Below, piece after piece: positions 1 through 5,719 of a stretch of 7,274 nucleotides of DNA. This DNA comes from an uncultured Ruminococcus sp. (GTDB lineage: Bacteria; Bacillota; Clostridia; Oscillospirales; Ruminococcaceae), in the NCBI GenBank assembly GCA_946188175.1, contig CAMHUJ010000081.1, positions 1 through 7,274 on the forward strand. Reading direction: 5' to 3'. The number at the start of each line of letters is the position of its first letter. Position 1 is the stretch's first letter. Position numbers and translations under genes: made by a program. The notes below the pieces were generated by a model. It was given only the letters and a program-made list of their open reading frames with translations, did no database searches and was not told the DNA's origin.

Positions 1-156
1 AAGCCGGGTCTGAGAATTTACAGCTCCTGCGCGGATATGCCGAAGGTTCGCAAGGGTCTCGGTATCGTTATCGTCTCTACTTCTAAGGGAATTATGACCG
101 ACAAGAAGGCAAGAGAGCTGAATGTCGGCGGCGAGGTTCTCGCTTACGTTTGGTAA
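1..156 (+). CDS. rpsH: 30S ribosomal protein S8 (uS8), C-terminal part, 5' truncated by window edge
   Basis: Reading from base 1 in frame 1 gives 51 residues ending in NVGGEVLAYVW and a TAA stop at 154-156. This is the classic C-terminus of bacterial uS8. The segment GIVIVSTSKGIMTDKKAR matches the S8 family signature (a G-hydrophobic-S/T-S/T-x-x-G core followed by the DKxAR helix). uS8 binds helix 21 of 16S rRNA in the central domain of the 30S subunit. In Escherichia coli it is also the translational repressor of the spc operon, but the target site would lie upstream and cannot be seen here. The start codon and N-terminal domain are outside the window. The stop is followed after 3 bases by the ribosome binding site of rplF. 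Confidence 0.97.
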   Translation, partial: KPGLRIYSSCADMPKVRKGLGIVIVSTSKGIMTDKKARELNVGGEVLAYVW

Positions 157-175
157 TTAAAGGAGGAAACGCATC

Positions 176-724
176 ATGTCCAGAATCGGAAGACTGCCGA
201 TCGCGATTCCTGCCGGTGTCACCGTTACGGTTGACGATACCAATCTGGTTACCGTGAAGGGACCGAAGGGCGAGAATTCGTATCGCGCAAATACTGCTAT
301 GCAGGTTAAGGTTGAGGACGGTCACGTCACTGTTACCCGCCCCAACGACAATAAAGAGAACCGCGCTCTGCACGGTCTCACCAGAACGCTCATCGCAAAC
401 ATGATTTTCGGTGTGAACGAGGGCTTCAAGAAAACGCTGCAGATCGAAGGCGTCGGCTACCGTGCAAAGAAGGACGGCAAGAATCTTGTCATGAACCTCG
501 GCTATTCGCACGATGTCGTTATGCCGGAGACCGAGGGCATTACCATTGATGTTCCGAACGCAAATACGATCGTGATCAACGGCTATGATAAGCAGAAGGT
601 CGGTCAGTTTGCTGCGGAAGTCCGCGAGAAGCGTCCGCCGGAGCCTTATAAGGGCAAGGGCATCCGCTACGAGGGCGAGCACATCATCCGCAAGGAAGGT
701 AAGGCCGGTAAGGGCAAGAAGTAA
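176..724 (+). CDS. rplF: 50S ribosomal protein L6 (uL6)
   Basis: This gene encodes 182 residues, within the usual uL6 length of about 175-185. The protein starts MSRIGRLPIAIPAGV, the standard uL6 N-terminus. It has two repeated alpha-beta domains, roughly residues 1-80 and 83-172. The family signature PEPYKGKGIRY lies at residues 155-165, and the tail is Lys/Gly-rich (residues 172-182). uL6 binds 23S rRNA near the sarcin-ricin loop and the factor-binding site of the 50S subunit. The ATG start is fixed by an AAGGAGG Shine-Dalgarno at 160-166, nine bases upstream, and by agreement with the family N-terminus. It begins 19 bases after rpsH, and rplR follows after an 18-base spacer. The reading frame is intact and nothing is unusual. 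Confidence 0.98.
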   Translation: MSRIGRLPIAIPAGVTVTVDDTNLVTVKGPKGENSYRANTAMQVKVEDGHVTVTRPNDNKENRALHGLTRTLIANMIFGVNEGFKKTLQIEGVGYRAKKDGKNLVMNLGYSHDVVMPETEGITIDVPNANTIVINGYDKQKVGQFAAEVREKRPPEPYKGKGIRYEGEHIIRKEGKAGKGKK

Positions 725-742
725 GGAGAAAGGTGAATTGCT

Positions 743-1102
743 ATGGTAAAGAAAATTGACAGCAACAAAGCCCGTCTCAAGAGACACCGCAGAGTCCGTG
801 CAAAGATCTCCGGTACTGCCCAGCGTCCGAGACTGAGCGTCTATCGCTCTACAAAGCACATCTACGCACAGCTCATTGATGATGTCGCAGGTGTCACGCT
901 CGCAGCTGCATCGAGCCAGGATAAAGGCTTCGAGGGCAACGGCGGCAATAAGGAAGGCGCACGCCTTGTCGGTGCAGCAATCGCAAAGAAGGCTGCTGAC
1001 AAGGGTATTACTGAGGTAGTATTCGACCGTGGTGGTTATCTGTATCACGGCAGAGTTCAGGAGCTTGCAGACGGTGCCCGTGAAAATGGGCTGCAGTTCT
1101 AA
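743..1102 (+). CDS. rplR: 50S ribosomal protein L18 (uL18)
   Basis: The 119-residue product has the normal length for bacterial uL18. The N-terminus is very basic (residues 9-21 contain seven Arg/Lys). It is followed by the RPRLSVYRSTKHIYAQ block at residues 28-43. The protein ends with FDRGGYLYHGRVQELADGARE at residues 94-114, the hallmark uL18 C-terminal block. uL18 binds 5S rRNA in the central protuberance together with uL5 and helps attach it to the 50S subunit. The ATG is preceded by AAAGGTG at 729-735, seven bases away. A second GGAG directly follows the rplF stop codon. Its place between rplF and rpsE is the universal bacterial order. Confidence 0.98.
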   Translation: MVKKIDSNKARLKRHRRVRAKISGTAQRPRLSVYRSTKHIYAQLIDDVAGVTLAAASSQDKGFEGNGGNKEGARLVGAAIAKKAADKGITEVVFDRGGYLYHGRVQELADGARENGLQF

Positions 1103-1104
1103 TG

Positions 1105-1122
1105 AAGGAGGGACTTTGATTG
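1105..1122 (+). promoter_or_regulatory. Shine-Dalgarno plus TTG start of rpsE
   Basis: AAGGAGG at 1105-1111 lies eight bases before the TTG at 1120-1122. The next in-frame ATG (1144) would remove the first eight residues, which match the family N-terminus (MALIDATNMEL against the usual M-x-x-ID-A-x-NxEL), and it has no ribosome binding site. This makes TTG the start. Confidence 0.85.
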
Positions 1123-1623
1123 GCACTGATTGATGCAACAAACATGGAGCTGATGGAGAGAGTTGTCTCCATTAACCGTGTCAGCAAGACCGTTAAGGGC
1201 GGCCGTATCATGAAGTTCTCGGCACTCGTAGTTGTCGGCGACGGAAACGGCATTGTCGGCTTCGGTCTGGGTAAGTCCGGCGAAGTTCCGGATGCGATCC
1301 GCAAGGGCATTGAGGATGCGAAGAAGAATCTCGTTCGCATCAACCTTCGCGGTACTACCATCCCGCATGAGGTCATCGGTAAGTTCGGTGCAGGCCGCGT
1401 CCTTATGATGCCGGCAGCTCCCGGTACCGGTGTGATCGCAGGCGGTCCGGTCCGTGCGGTCATCGAAATGGCCGGCATTCAGGATATCCGTACCAAGAGC
1501 CAGCGTTCCAATAACCCGTGCAACGTTGTCCGTGCAACAATCGCAGGTCTCTGCGAGTGCACCGACGCGAAGTGTGTCGCTGCAAAGCGCGGCAAGACAA
1601 CTGCCGAGATCTTCGGCAAATAA
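1120..1623 (+). CDS. rpsE: 30S ribosomal protein S5 (uS5), TTG start
   Basis: The 167-residue product matches typical uS5 length. An N-terminal double-stranded-RNA-binding-like domain includes RVVSINRVSKTVKGGR (residues 14-29) and the KFSALVVVGDGNGIVGFG block (residues 32-49). A C-terminal domain carries PAAPGTGVIAGGPVRAV (98-114) and SNNPCNVVRATIAG (130-143). It ends with RGKTTAEIFGK, like other uS5 proteins. uS5 sits at the mRNA entry side of the 30S, affects decoding fidelity, and is a known site of spectinomycin resistance; the Lys/Gly-rich loop around residues 23-29 corresponds to that region. Unusually, the C-terminal part has four cysteines (residues 134, 145, 147 and 152). The start is a TTG with a strong Shine-Dalgarno. 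Confidence 0.98.
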   Translation: MALIDATNMELMERVVSINRVSKTVKGGRIMKFSALVVVGDGNGIVGFGLGKSGEVPDAIRKGIEDAKKNLVRINLRGTTIPHEVIGKFGAGRVLMMPAAPGTGVIAGGPVRAVIEMAGIQDIRTKSQRSNNPCNVVRATIAGLCECTDAKCVAAKRGKTTAEIFGK

Positions 1624-1644
1624 TCGAGTTAGGAGTGAGCTCAA

Positions 1645-1821
1645 ATGGCTAAGAAAATCGAGCTTGTGAAGAGCCTGATCGGCAGAAAGCAGGATCAGAT
1701 CGCAACTGCTCAGTCCCTTGGCCTCCGTAAGATCGGCGATGTCACCGAACAGCCCGATAATGCGGCGACTCAGGGCAAGATCAACAAAATTATCCACCTC
1801 GTAAAGGTGACCGAAGCTTAA
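1645..1821 (+). CDS. rpmD: 50S ribosomal protein L30 (uL30)
   Basis: This short gene encodes 58 residues, within the usual 55-62 for bacterial uL30. The protein begins MAKKIELVKSLIGRKQDQ, continues with the diagnostic GLRKIGD turn at residues 26-32, and ends with GKINKIIHLVKV at residues 44-55. The last block matches the G-x-I-x-K-hydrophobic-x-H-L-V pattern of the family. uL30 binds 23S rRNA on the 50S subunit and is absent from some bacteria, so its presence is informative. The ATG is preceded by AGGAG at 1631-1635, nine bases upstream. It lies 21 bases after rpsE and 21 bases before rplO, the expected position. Confidence 0.97.
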   Translation: MAKKIELVKSLIGRKQDQIATAQSLGLRKIGDVTEQPDNAATQGKINKIIHLVKVTEA

Positions 1822-1827
1822 GCGGCA

Positions 1828-1845
1828 GGGAGGTGCAATCCATTG
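1828..1845 (+). promoter_or_regulatory. Shine-Dalgarno plus TTG start of rplO
   Basis: GGGAGGTG at 1828-1835 is seven bases upstream of the TTG at 1843-1845. Starting here gives MKLHELTPA, the near-invariant uL15 N-terminus. An out-of-frame ATG at 1853 would not produce uL15. Confidence 0.85.
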
Positions 1846-2286
1846 AAGCTTCATGAATTAACACCGGCAGCGGATTCCAACCGTCCGGTTAAGCGCATCG
1901 GCAGAGGCCACGGCTCCGGCAACGGCAAGACCGCAGGCAAGGGCCATAAGGGTCAGAATGCACGTTCCGGCGGCGGCGTCAGAATCGGCTTTGAAGGCGG
2001 CCAGATGCCCCTCGCAAGACGTATTCCGAAGCGCGGCTTCCACAACATTTTTGCTACACGTTATGCTACAGTCAATGTCGGCGATCTCAACCGTTTCGTT
2101 GAGGGTACTGTCGTCAACGAAGAGCTGCTGAAGGCTGCAGGCCTTGTCACCAAGCTCGAGAACGGCGGTGTCAAGATCCTCGGTAACGGCGAGCTGAATG
2201 TCAAGCTGACCGTTCAGGCAGCGAAGTTCTCTGCTTCCGCAGCAGAAAAAATCGAAAAGGCAGGCGGGAAGGCTGAGGTGATGTAA
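1843..2286 (+). CDS. rplO: 50S ribosomal protein L15 (uL15), TTG start
   Basis: The 147-residue product has the typical length. The N-terminal half is the extended Gly/Arg/Lys-rich arm: RIGRGHGSGNGKTAGKGHKG at residues 18-37, then SGGGVRIGFEGGQMPLARR at 42-60 and PKRGF at 62-66. This arm threads into 23S rRNA. The C-terminal half is the globular domain (about residues 75-147), ending in a GGKAEVM strand. uL15 is a late-assembly protein of the 50S near the central protuberance. The start is TTG. The last codons also carry the ribosome binding site of secY (GAGGTG at 2275-2280), so the 3' end of this gene is under dual constraint and the two genes are probably translationally coupled. Confidence 0.98.
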   Translation: MKLHELTPAADSNRPVKRIGRGHGSGNGKTAGKGHKGQNARSGGGVRIGFEGGQMPLARRIPKRGFHNIFATRYATVNVGDLNRFVEGTVVNEELLKAAGLVTKLENGGVKILGNGELNVKLTVQAAKFSASAAEKIEKAGGKAEVM

Positions 2287-2290
2287 AGTG
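2275..2290 (+). promoter_or_regulatory. secY Shine-Dalgarno inside rplO, with GTG start
   Basis: GAGGTG at 2275-2280 encodes the last Glu-Val pair of uL15 and lies seven bases before the GTG start of secY (2288-2290). The rplO stop (2284-2286) is separated from that GTG by one base, an arrangement typical of translational coupling. Confidence 0.75.
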
Positions 2291-3622
2291 TTCAAAACGC
2301 TCAAGACCGCTTGGGGTATCCCCGAGATCCGAAAGAAGATTTTGTTCACTCTGCTCATCATCGTGATTTTCCGTCTGGGTTCCGTTCTCACGGTTCCGTT
2401 TATTGACACCAGCGTGCTCCAAAGCTGGATGGAGGAGAAGGCAAGCAACGGAAACTTCCTTGAATATCTCAATATTCTCTCCGGCGGCGCACTCTCAAAG
2501 GCAACCATGTTCTCGCTCGGCGTTACGCCGTATATCAATGCGAGCATCATCATTCAGCTTCTGACCTACGCACTCCCGCCGCTGGAACGTCTCCAGCAGG
2601 AGGGCGAGGACGGCAGAAAGAAGCTCAATACGATCACATCGTTCGTTGCGCTCGGTCTTTCTGCGTTCATGGCAGTCGCTTATTACCTGACGCTGAAATC
2701 TGACAGCGTCAAAGCCGTGAAGTATGCTTCCGGCGGTTACGGCATCTTCGCAATGTTCGTGATCATCTTCTCCTTCATGGCAGGCTCCTCGCTTGTCATC
2801 TGGATGGGCAACCGCATCAATGAAAAAGGCATCGGCAACGGCGTTTCGATGATCCTCTTTGCAGGTATCGTCGCCCGTATTCCGGTTGACCTCGGTCAGA
2901 TGTGGGAACTGATCAAGACAAAGGAAGGCGCAAACGAAAACTTTGTCAAGATCCTCGTTTATCTCCTGATCTTTGCTGCAATGGTCGTCGGTATCGTCTT
3001 CATGAACGAATCCGAGCGCCGCATTCCTGTCCAGTACGCAAAGCGCGTTGTCGGCAGAAAGCAGTACGGCGGTCAGAGCACCCACATTCCGATTAAGGTC
3101 TGCATGTCCGGTGTTATGCCGATCATCTTTGCAATGAGCTTTATGTCGCTCCCGTCGATGTTTACGATCTTCAAGGAGCCGCTCAAGGATCTGACCAATG
3201 CATCCGGCTGGGAAAAGTTCTACGCTGGTTTCGTAAACTTCTTCTCGACCAGAAGCTACTCTTACGCTGTTGTCTATTTCATCCTGATCATCCTGTTCAA
3301 CTACTTCTATGTAGCAATTCAGTATAATCCGGTTGAAATGGCAAACAACCTCCGCCAGTCCAACGGCGGTATCCCCGGCATCCGTCCCGGAAAGCCCACC
3401 TCCGATTACATCCAGAGAGTTCTCTCCAAGATCGGTCTGGTCGGTGCGGTTTTCCTCGGCATCGTTGCTGTCTTCCCGATCATCTTCCTGAACCTGACCC
3501 ACATCGACGTTTCGTCTATGGGCGGTACTTCGATCCTGATCGTTGTCAGCGTTGCGATTGAGACGGTCCGTACACTGGAATCCCAGCTGATGATGCGTCA
3601 TCATAAGGGCTTCCTCGGTTAA
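2288..3622 (+). CDS. secY: Preprotein translocase subunit SecY, GTG start
   Basis: The 444-residue product has normal length for bacterial SecY and about ten hydrophobic membrane segments (approximately residues 17-37, 72-95, 115-135, 152-173, 182-200, 220-238, 271-292, 323-345, 383-403 and 412-430). The plug and segment-2 region LSGGALSKATMFSLGVTPYI is at 64-83. The cytosolic loop between segments 6 and 7 carries RRIPVQYAKRVVGRKQYGGQ (244-263), which contacts SecA and the ribosome. The loop between segments 8 and 9 has NPVEMANNLRQ and GGIPGIRPGKPTSDYI (347-375). The C-terminus ETVRTLESQLMMRHHKGFL (425-443) is the family signature. SecY forms the protein-conducting channel with SecE and SecG in the plasma membrane. 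The GTG start is set by the family N-terminus and the coupled binding site in rplO. Nothing is missing. Confidence 0.98.
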   Translation: MFKTLKTAWGIPEIRKKILFTLLIIVIFRLGSVLTVPFIDTSVLQSWMEEKASNGNFLEYLNILSGGALSKATMFSLGVTPYINASIIIQLLTYALPPLERLQQEGEDGRKKLNTITSFVALGLSAFMAVAYYLTLKSDSVKAVKYASGGYGIFAMFVIIFSFMAGSSLVIWMGNRINEKGIGNGVSMILFAGIVARIPVDLGQMWELIKTKEGANENFVKILVYLLIFAAMVVGIVFMNESERRIPVQYAKRVVGRKQYGGQSTHIPIKVCMSGVMPIIFAMSFMSLPSMFTIFKEPLKDLTNASGWEKFYAGFVNFFSTRSYSYAVVYFILIILFNYFYVAIQYNPVEMANNLRQSNGGIPGIRPGKPTSDYIQRVLSKIGLVGAVFLGIVAVFPIIFLNLTHIDVSSMGGTSILIVVSVAIETVRTLESQLMMRHHKGFLG

Positions 3623-3649
3623 TTCAAAACATTACAAGGAGGCTGCTAT

Positions 3650-4288
3650 ATGAATCTCATTCTTTTGGGTGCGCCCGGTGCCGGCAAAGGCACACAGGCT
3701 GAGGCAATCTCCGCGAAGCTCGGCATTCCGCAGATTTCCACCGGCAATATGCTCCGCGAGGCTGTGAAGAACGGCACGGAGCTCGGCCTGCGTGCGAAGG
3801 CTGCAATGGACAGCGGTGCGCTGGTCTCGGATGATATCGTCATCGGTATCCTCAAGGACCGCATCGCTGAGCCCGATGCGAAGAACGGCTACATTCTCGA
3901 CGGTTTCCCGCGTACCGTTGCACAGGCTGAGGCGCTCGACGAAATGGGCGTCCAGATCGACAAGGTGCTCGAGATCCATGTCGCAAATGAGCGGATCATC
4001 GCAAGAATGTCCGGCAGACGCGTTTGCGAAAAATGCGGTGCTTCCTATCACATCGAGTACAAGCCGACCACGAAGCCGGGCATCTGCGATGTCTGCGGCG
4101 GCGCGGCTGTGCAGCGTGCCGATGATGCACCGGAGACCGTCCTTTCCAGACTTGAGGTCTATGAGGAAAAGACCGCTCCGCTGAAGGATTATTACTGGGA
4201 AACCGGCAAGCTCGTGACCGTTGAGGGTCAGGAAGAGGTTGCCGATACCACAAAGCTCGTTTTCGATGCGCTCGGCATCAACGGCTGA
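3650..4288 (+). CDS. adk: Adenylate kinase, zinc-binding long-LID form
   Basis: The 212-residue enzyme interconverts ATP + AMP and 2 ADP in the cytosol. The P-loop GAPGAGKGT is at residues 7-15. The AMP-binding part includes STGNMLREAV (30-39). The family signature YILDGFPRTVAQ is at 81-92. The LID domain (about 120-160) starts with GRRVCEKCG and has a second CDVCG, giving Cys126, Cys129, Cys146 and Cys149: a Cys4 zinc site of the kind common in Gram-positive adenylate kinases. RADDAPETVLSRL (156-168) supplies LID and core arginines. The ATG has AAGGAGG at 3636-3642, seven bases upstream. The gene lies 27 bases after secY and 14 before map, the usual Firmicute order. The stop is followed two codons later by another in-frame TGA. 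Confidence 0.98.
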   Translation: MNLILLGAPGAGKGTQAEAISAKLGIPQISTGNMLREAVKNGTELGLRAKAAMDSGALVSDDIVIGILKDRIAEPDAKNGYILDGFPRTVAQAEALDEMGVQIDKVLEIHVANERIIARMSGRRVCEKCGASYHIEYKPTTKPGICDVCGGAAVQRADDAPETVLSRLEVYEEKTAPLKDYYWETGKLVTVEGQEEVADTTKLVFDALGING

Positions 4289-4302
4289 GGCTGAGGCGCT
4301 TT

Positions 4303-5049
4303 ATGGTTTCGATCAAAAGCAAATCTGACATCGAAAAGATGCTCGAAGCCGGAAAGATCGCAGGCGAGGCGCTCAACGTCGTTGAGCAGAAGCTGCATGC
4401 CGGCATGACGACAAAGGATATCGACAAAATTGTTCATCAGGTAATCACCTCACACGGCGCAACCCCGAATTTCCTCGGGCTGTACGGGTTCCCCGCAAGC
4501 GCCTGTGTATCGGTCAATGAAGAAGTGATCCACGGCATCCCCGGAAGCCGGAGGCTCAACGAAGGCGATATCGTCAGCGTTGATCTGGGCGCCTGCTACA
4601 AGGGCTGGAACAGCGACACTTGCTTTACGTTCCCTGTCGGAACCGTAAAGCCCGAGGTTCTGAAGCTCCTTGAAGATACGAACGCCTCGCTTTATAAGGC
4701 GATCGAAGCAGCTCAGGTCGGTGCGCGGCTGGGTGATATCTCACATACCGTTGAGGAATACTGCCGCGCAAGAGGCTACGGTATCGTACAGAATTACTGC
4801 GGCCACGGCATCGGCAGAGAGGTTCACGAGGATCCCGAGATTCCCAACCACGGCAGAGCCGGACACGGTATGCGCCTTGTGGAGGGCATGACCTTCTGTA
4901 TTGAACCGATGATCAATATGCAGGGTGACGGAGTGCACACGATGCCGAACCAGTGGACCGTTGTGACTGACAACGGCTGTATGTCGGCACACTTTGAGCA
5001 CATGATCCTCATTACTGCAAACGGTCCTGTGATTCTGACAAAGCGGTGA
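4303..5049 (+). CDS. map: Methionine aminopeptidase, type I
   Basis: The 248-residue enzyme removes the initiator methionine from nascent proteins whose second residue is small. All five metal ligands of the pita-bread fold are visible: Asp94 (SVDLG), Asp105 (WNSDT), His168 (YCGHGIG), Glu201 (CIEPM) and Glu232 (HFEHM). Each sits three residues before its E. coli counterpart (97, 108, 171, 204, 235). The catalytic-site His77 (VIHGIPG) and His175 (EVHEDP) are also present. It is type Ia-like, with no N-terminal SH3-binding extension or zinc-finger extension and no type II insert. The ribosome binding site is weak (GAGG at 4293-4296, six bases before ATG), suggesting dependence on translation of adk upstream. 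Its stop overlaps a possible GTG start of the next gene. Confidence 0.98.
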   Translation: MVSIKSKSDIEKMLEAGKIAGEALNVVEQKLHAGMTTKDIDKIVHQVITSHGATPNFLGLYGFPASACVSVNEEVIHGIPGSRRLNEGDIVSVDLGACYKGWNSDTCFTFPVGTVKPEVLKLLEDTNASLYKAIEAAQVGARLGDISHTVEEYCRARGYGIVQNYCGHGIGREVHEDPEIPNHGRAGHGMRLVEGMTFCIEPMINMQGDGVHTMPNQWTVVTDNGCMSAHFEHMILITANGPVILTKR

Positions 5050-5054
5050 CGCCG

Positions 5055-5339
5055 ATGCAGAGAAATATCTGTCAGCCCGGAATGATCGTGCTTGCAAAAG
5101 CAGGCAGAGAAGCCGGAAGATTCTTCCTCGTTGCCGCGCTGGACGGTGCAGAGCTGCTGCTCGCGGACGGGAACCGCAGAACGCTCTCGAATCCGAAGCG
5201 CAAAAATCCCGCACACGTTCAGGCAACAAAGCAGACGCTTTCCTTAGAAGGTCTTACGGACAAGGCGCTGCGTGCAGTCCTGAATCCCATGAACGAAAAA
5301 GCGAAACGTCCGCTTTCCAAACCAAATCAAATCCGCTAG
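5055..5339 (+). CDS. KOW-domain (L14e-like) putative RNA-binding protein
   Basis: This encodes 94 residues from ATG 5055; a GTG at 5046 overlapping the map stop (GTGA) would add three. The N-terminal half, PGMIVLAKAGREAGRFFLVAALDG (residues 8-31) and ADGNRRTLSNPKRKNPAHVQ (37-56), has the small beta-barrel pattern of a KOW/SH3-like domain. It resembles the L14e-like proteins encoded between map and infA in many Firmicutes (B. subtilis YbzG is the relative I recall). The LTDKALRAVLNP stretch (67-78) is a short helix seen in relatives. The tail is basic (residues 81-94). I favour ATG because GGTGA at 5045-5049 can act as a weak binding site five bases upstream. Its context suggests a ribosome- or rRNA-linked role; the precise function is not established. 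Confidence 0.88.
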   Translation: MQRNICQPGMIVLAKAGREAGRFFLVAALDGAELLLADGNRRTLSNPKRKNPAHVQATKQTLSLEGLTDKALRAVLNPMNEKAKRPLSKPNQIR

Positions 5340-5352
5340 GAGGTCATCGACG

Positions 5353-5571
5353 ATGTCGAAACAGGATGTAATTGAAGTAGAGGGCGTGGTCATTGATGCC
5401 CTGCCGAATGCTATGTTCAAGGTTGAGCTGAGCAACGGCCATGTAATCCTTGCGCATATTTCCGGCAAGCTGAGAACGAACTATATCCGAATCGTCCCCG
5501 GTGACCATGTTACAGTCGAGATGTCGCCCTACGATCTGACAAAGGGCAGAATCACTTGGCGTTCCAAGTAA
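5353..5571 (+). CDS. infA: Translation initiation factor IF-1
   Basis: The 72-residue protein has exactly the standard IF1 length. It forms a single OB-fold S1-like barrel. VIEVEGVVIDALPNAMFKVEL (residues 6-26), GHVILAHISGKLRTNYIRI (29-47) and PGDHVTVEMSPYDLTKGRITWR (49-70) cover all conserved strands and the terminal RITWR motif. IF1 binds the A site of the 30S subunit and works with IF2 and IF3 to select the initiator tRNA and the start codon. The ATG is preceded by AGGAGGT at 5338-5344, eight bases upstream, and this site overlaps the stop codon of the KOW gene (TAG at 5337-5339), which implies coupling. The 3' end forms one arm of a predicted hairpin with the following spacer. Confidence 0.98.
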   Translation: MSKQDVIEVEGVVIDALPNAMFKVELSNGHVILAHISGKLRTNYIRIVPGDHVTVEMSPYDLTKGRITWRSK

Positions 5572-5586
5572 ACGTCGGAACGCCGA
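5556..5586 (+). promoter_or_regulatory. Predicted mRNA hairpin across infA stop codon
   Basis: GGCGTTCC at 5558-5565 is perfectly complementary to GGAACGCC at 5577-5584. Two more pairs below (a T-G and a T-A) make a 10-pair stem at 5556-5565 and 5577-5586. The 11-base loop contains the infA stop (5569-5571). There is no T-tract after it, so it is not an intrinsic terminator. The rpmJ Shine-Dalgarno begins five bases after the stem. Its role (RNA stability or tuning of rpmJ translation) is inference. Confidence 0.5.
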
Positions 5587-5605
5587 AGAGAAGGAGGTAT
5601 TTCCA

Positions 5606-5719
5606 ATGAAAGTCAGACCTTCCGTCAAGCCCATTTGCGAAAAGTGCAAGGTCATTAAGCGCAAGGGCAAAGTCATGATCATTTGTGAAAACCCGAAGCA
5701 TAAGCAGCGTCAGGGCTGA
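5606..5719 (+). CDS. rpmJ: 50S ribosomal protein L36 (bL36), zinc-ribbon form
   Basis: This short gene encodes 37 residues, MKVRPSVKPICEKCKVI then RKGKVMIICENPKHKQRQG, the standard bL36. Cys11, Cys14, Cys27 and His32 form the CCCH zinc ribbon of the zinc-containing (C+) paralogue. bL36 is one of the last proteins to join the 50S subunit, near the base of the L7/L12 stalk region of 23S rRNA. The ATG is preceded by AAGGAGGT at 5591-5598, seven bases upstream. It sits between infA and rpsM as in most bacteria. Hairpins lie on both sides: one over the infA stop upstream and one over its own stop. Confidence 0.98.
   Translation: MKVRPSVKPICEKCKVIKRKGKVMIICENPKHKQRQG

Noticed and set aside
756..761. 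TTGACA hexamers at 756, 2403 and 5807 as -35 boxes
   Set aside because: All are inside coding sequence near gene starts. No -10-like hexamer is found at 16-18 bases downstream of any of them.
92..1141. Long minus-strand open frame of 349 codons opposite rpsH, rplF and rplR
   Set aside because: Its codons are in exact register with the sense codons of the r-protein genes. In that register a stop needs a sense TTA, CTA or TCA, which are rare here. It has no family resemblance and is a shadow.
1099..1854. Minus-strand open frame of 251 codons opposite rpsE and rpmD
   Set aside because: It is in codon register with both sense genes and is explained by the same avoidance of TTA, CTA and TCA codons. 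There is no recognisable domain or start signal.
3323..3328. TATAAT inside secY as an internal promoter
   Set aside because: It encodes conserved QYNP residues of SecY and has no -35 at the right distance.
2495..3604. Minus-strand open frame of 369 codons opposite secY
   Set aside because: It is in codon register with secY. The predicted protein is an Asp/His-rich mirror of membrane-segment codons, not a real gene.
5046..5054. GTG at 5046 as the start of the KOW gene
   Set aside because: The GTGA overlap with the map stop is attractive, but ATG 5055 has the better start codon and a GGTGA five bases upstream. It is kept as an alternative, differing by only three residues.
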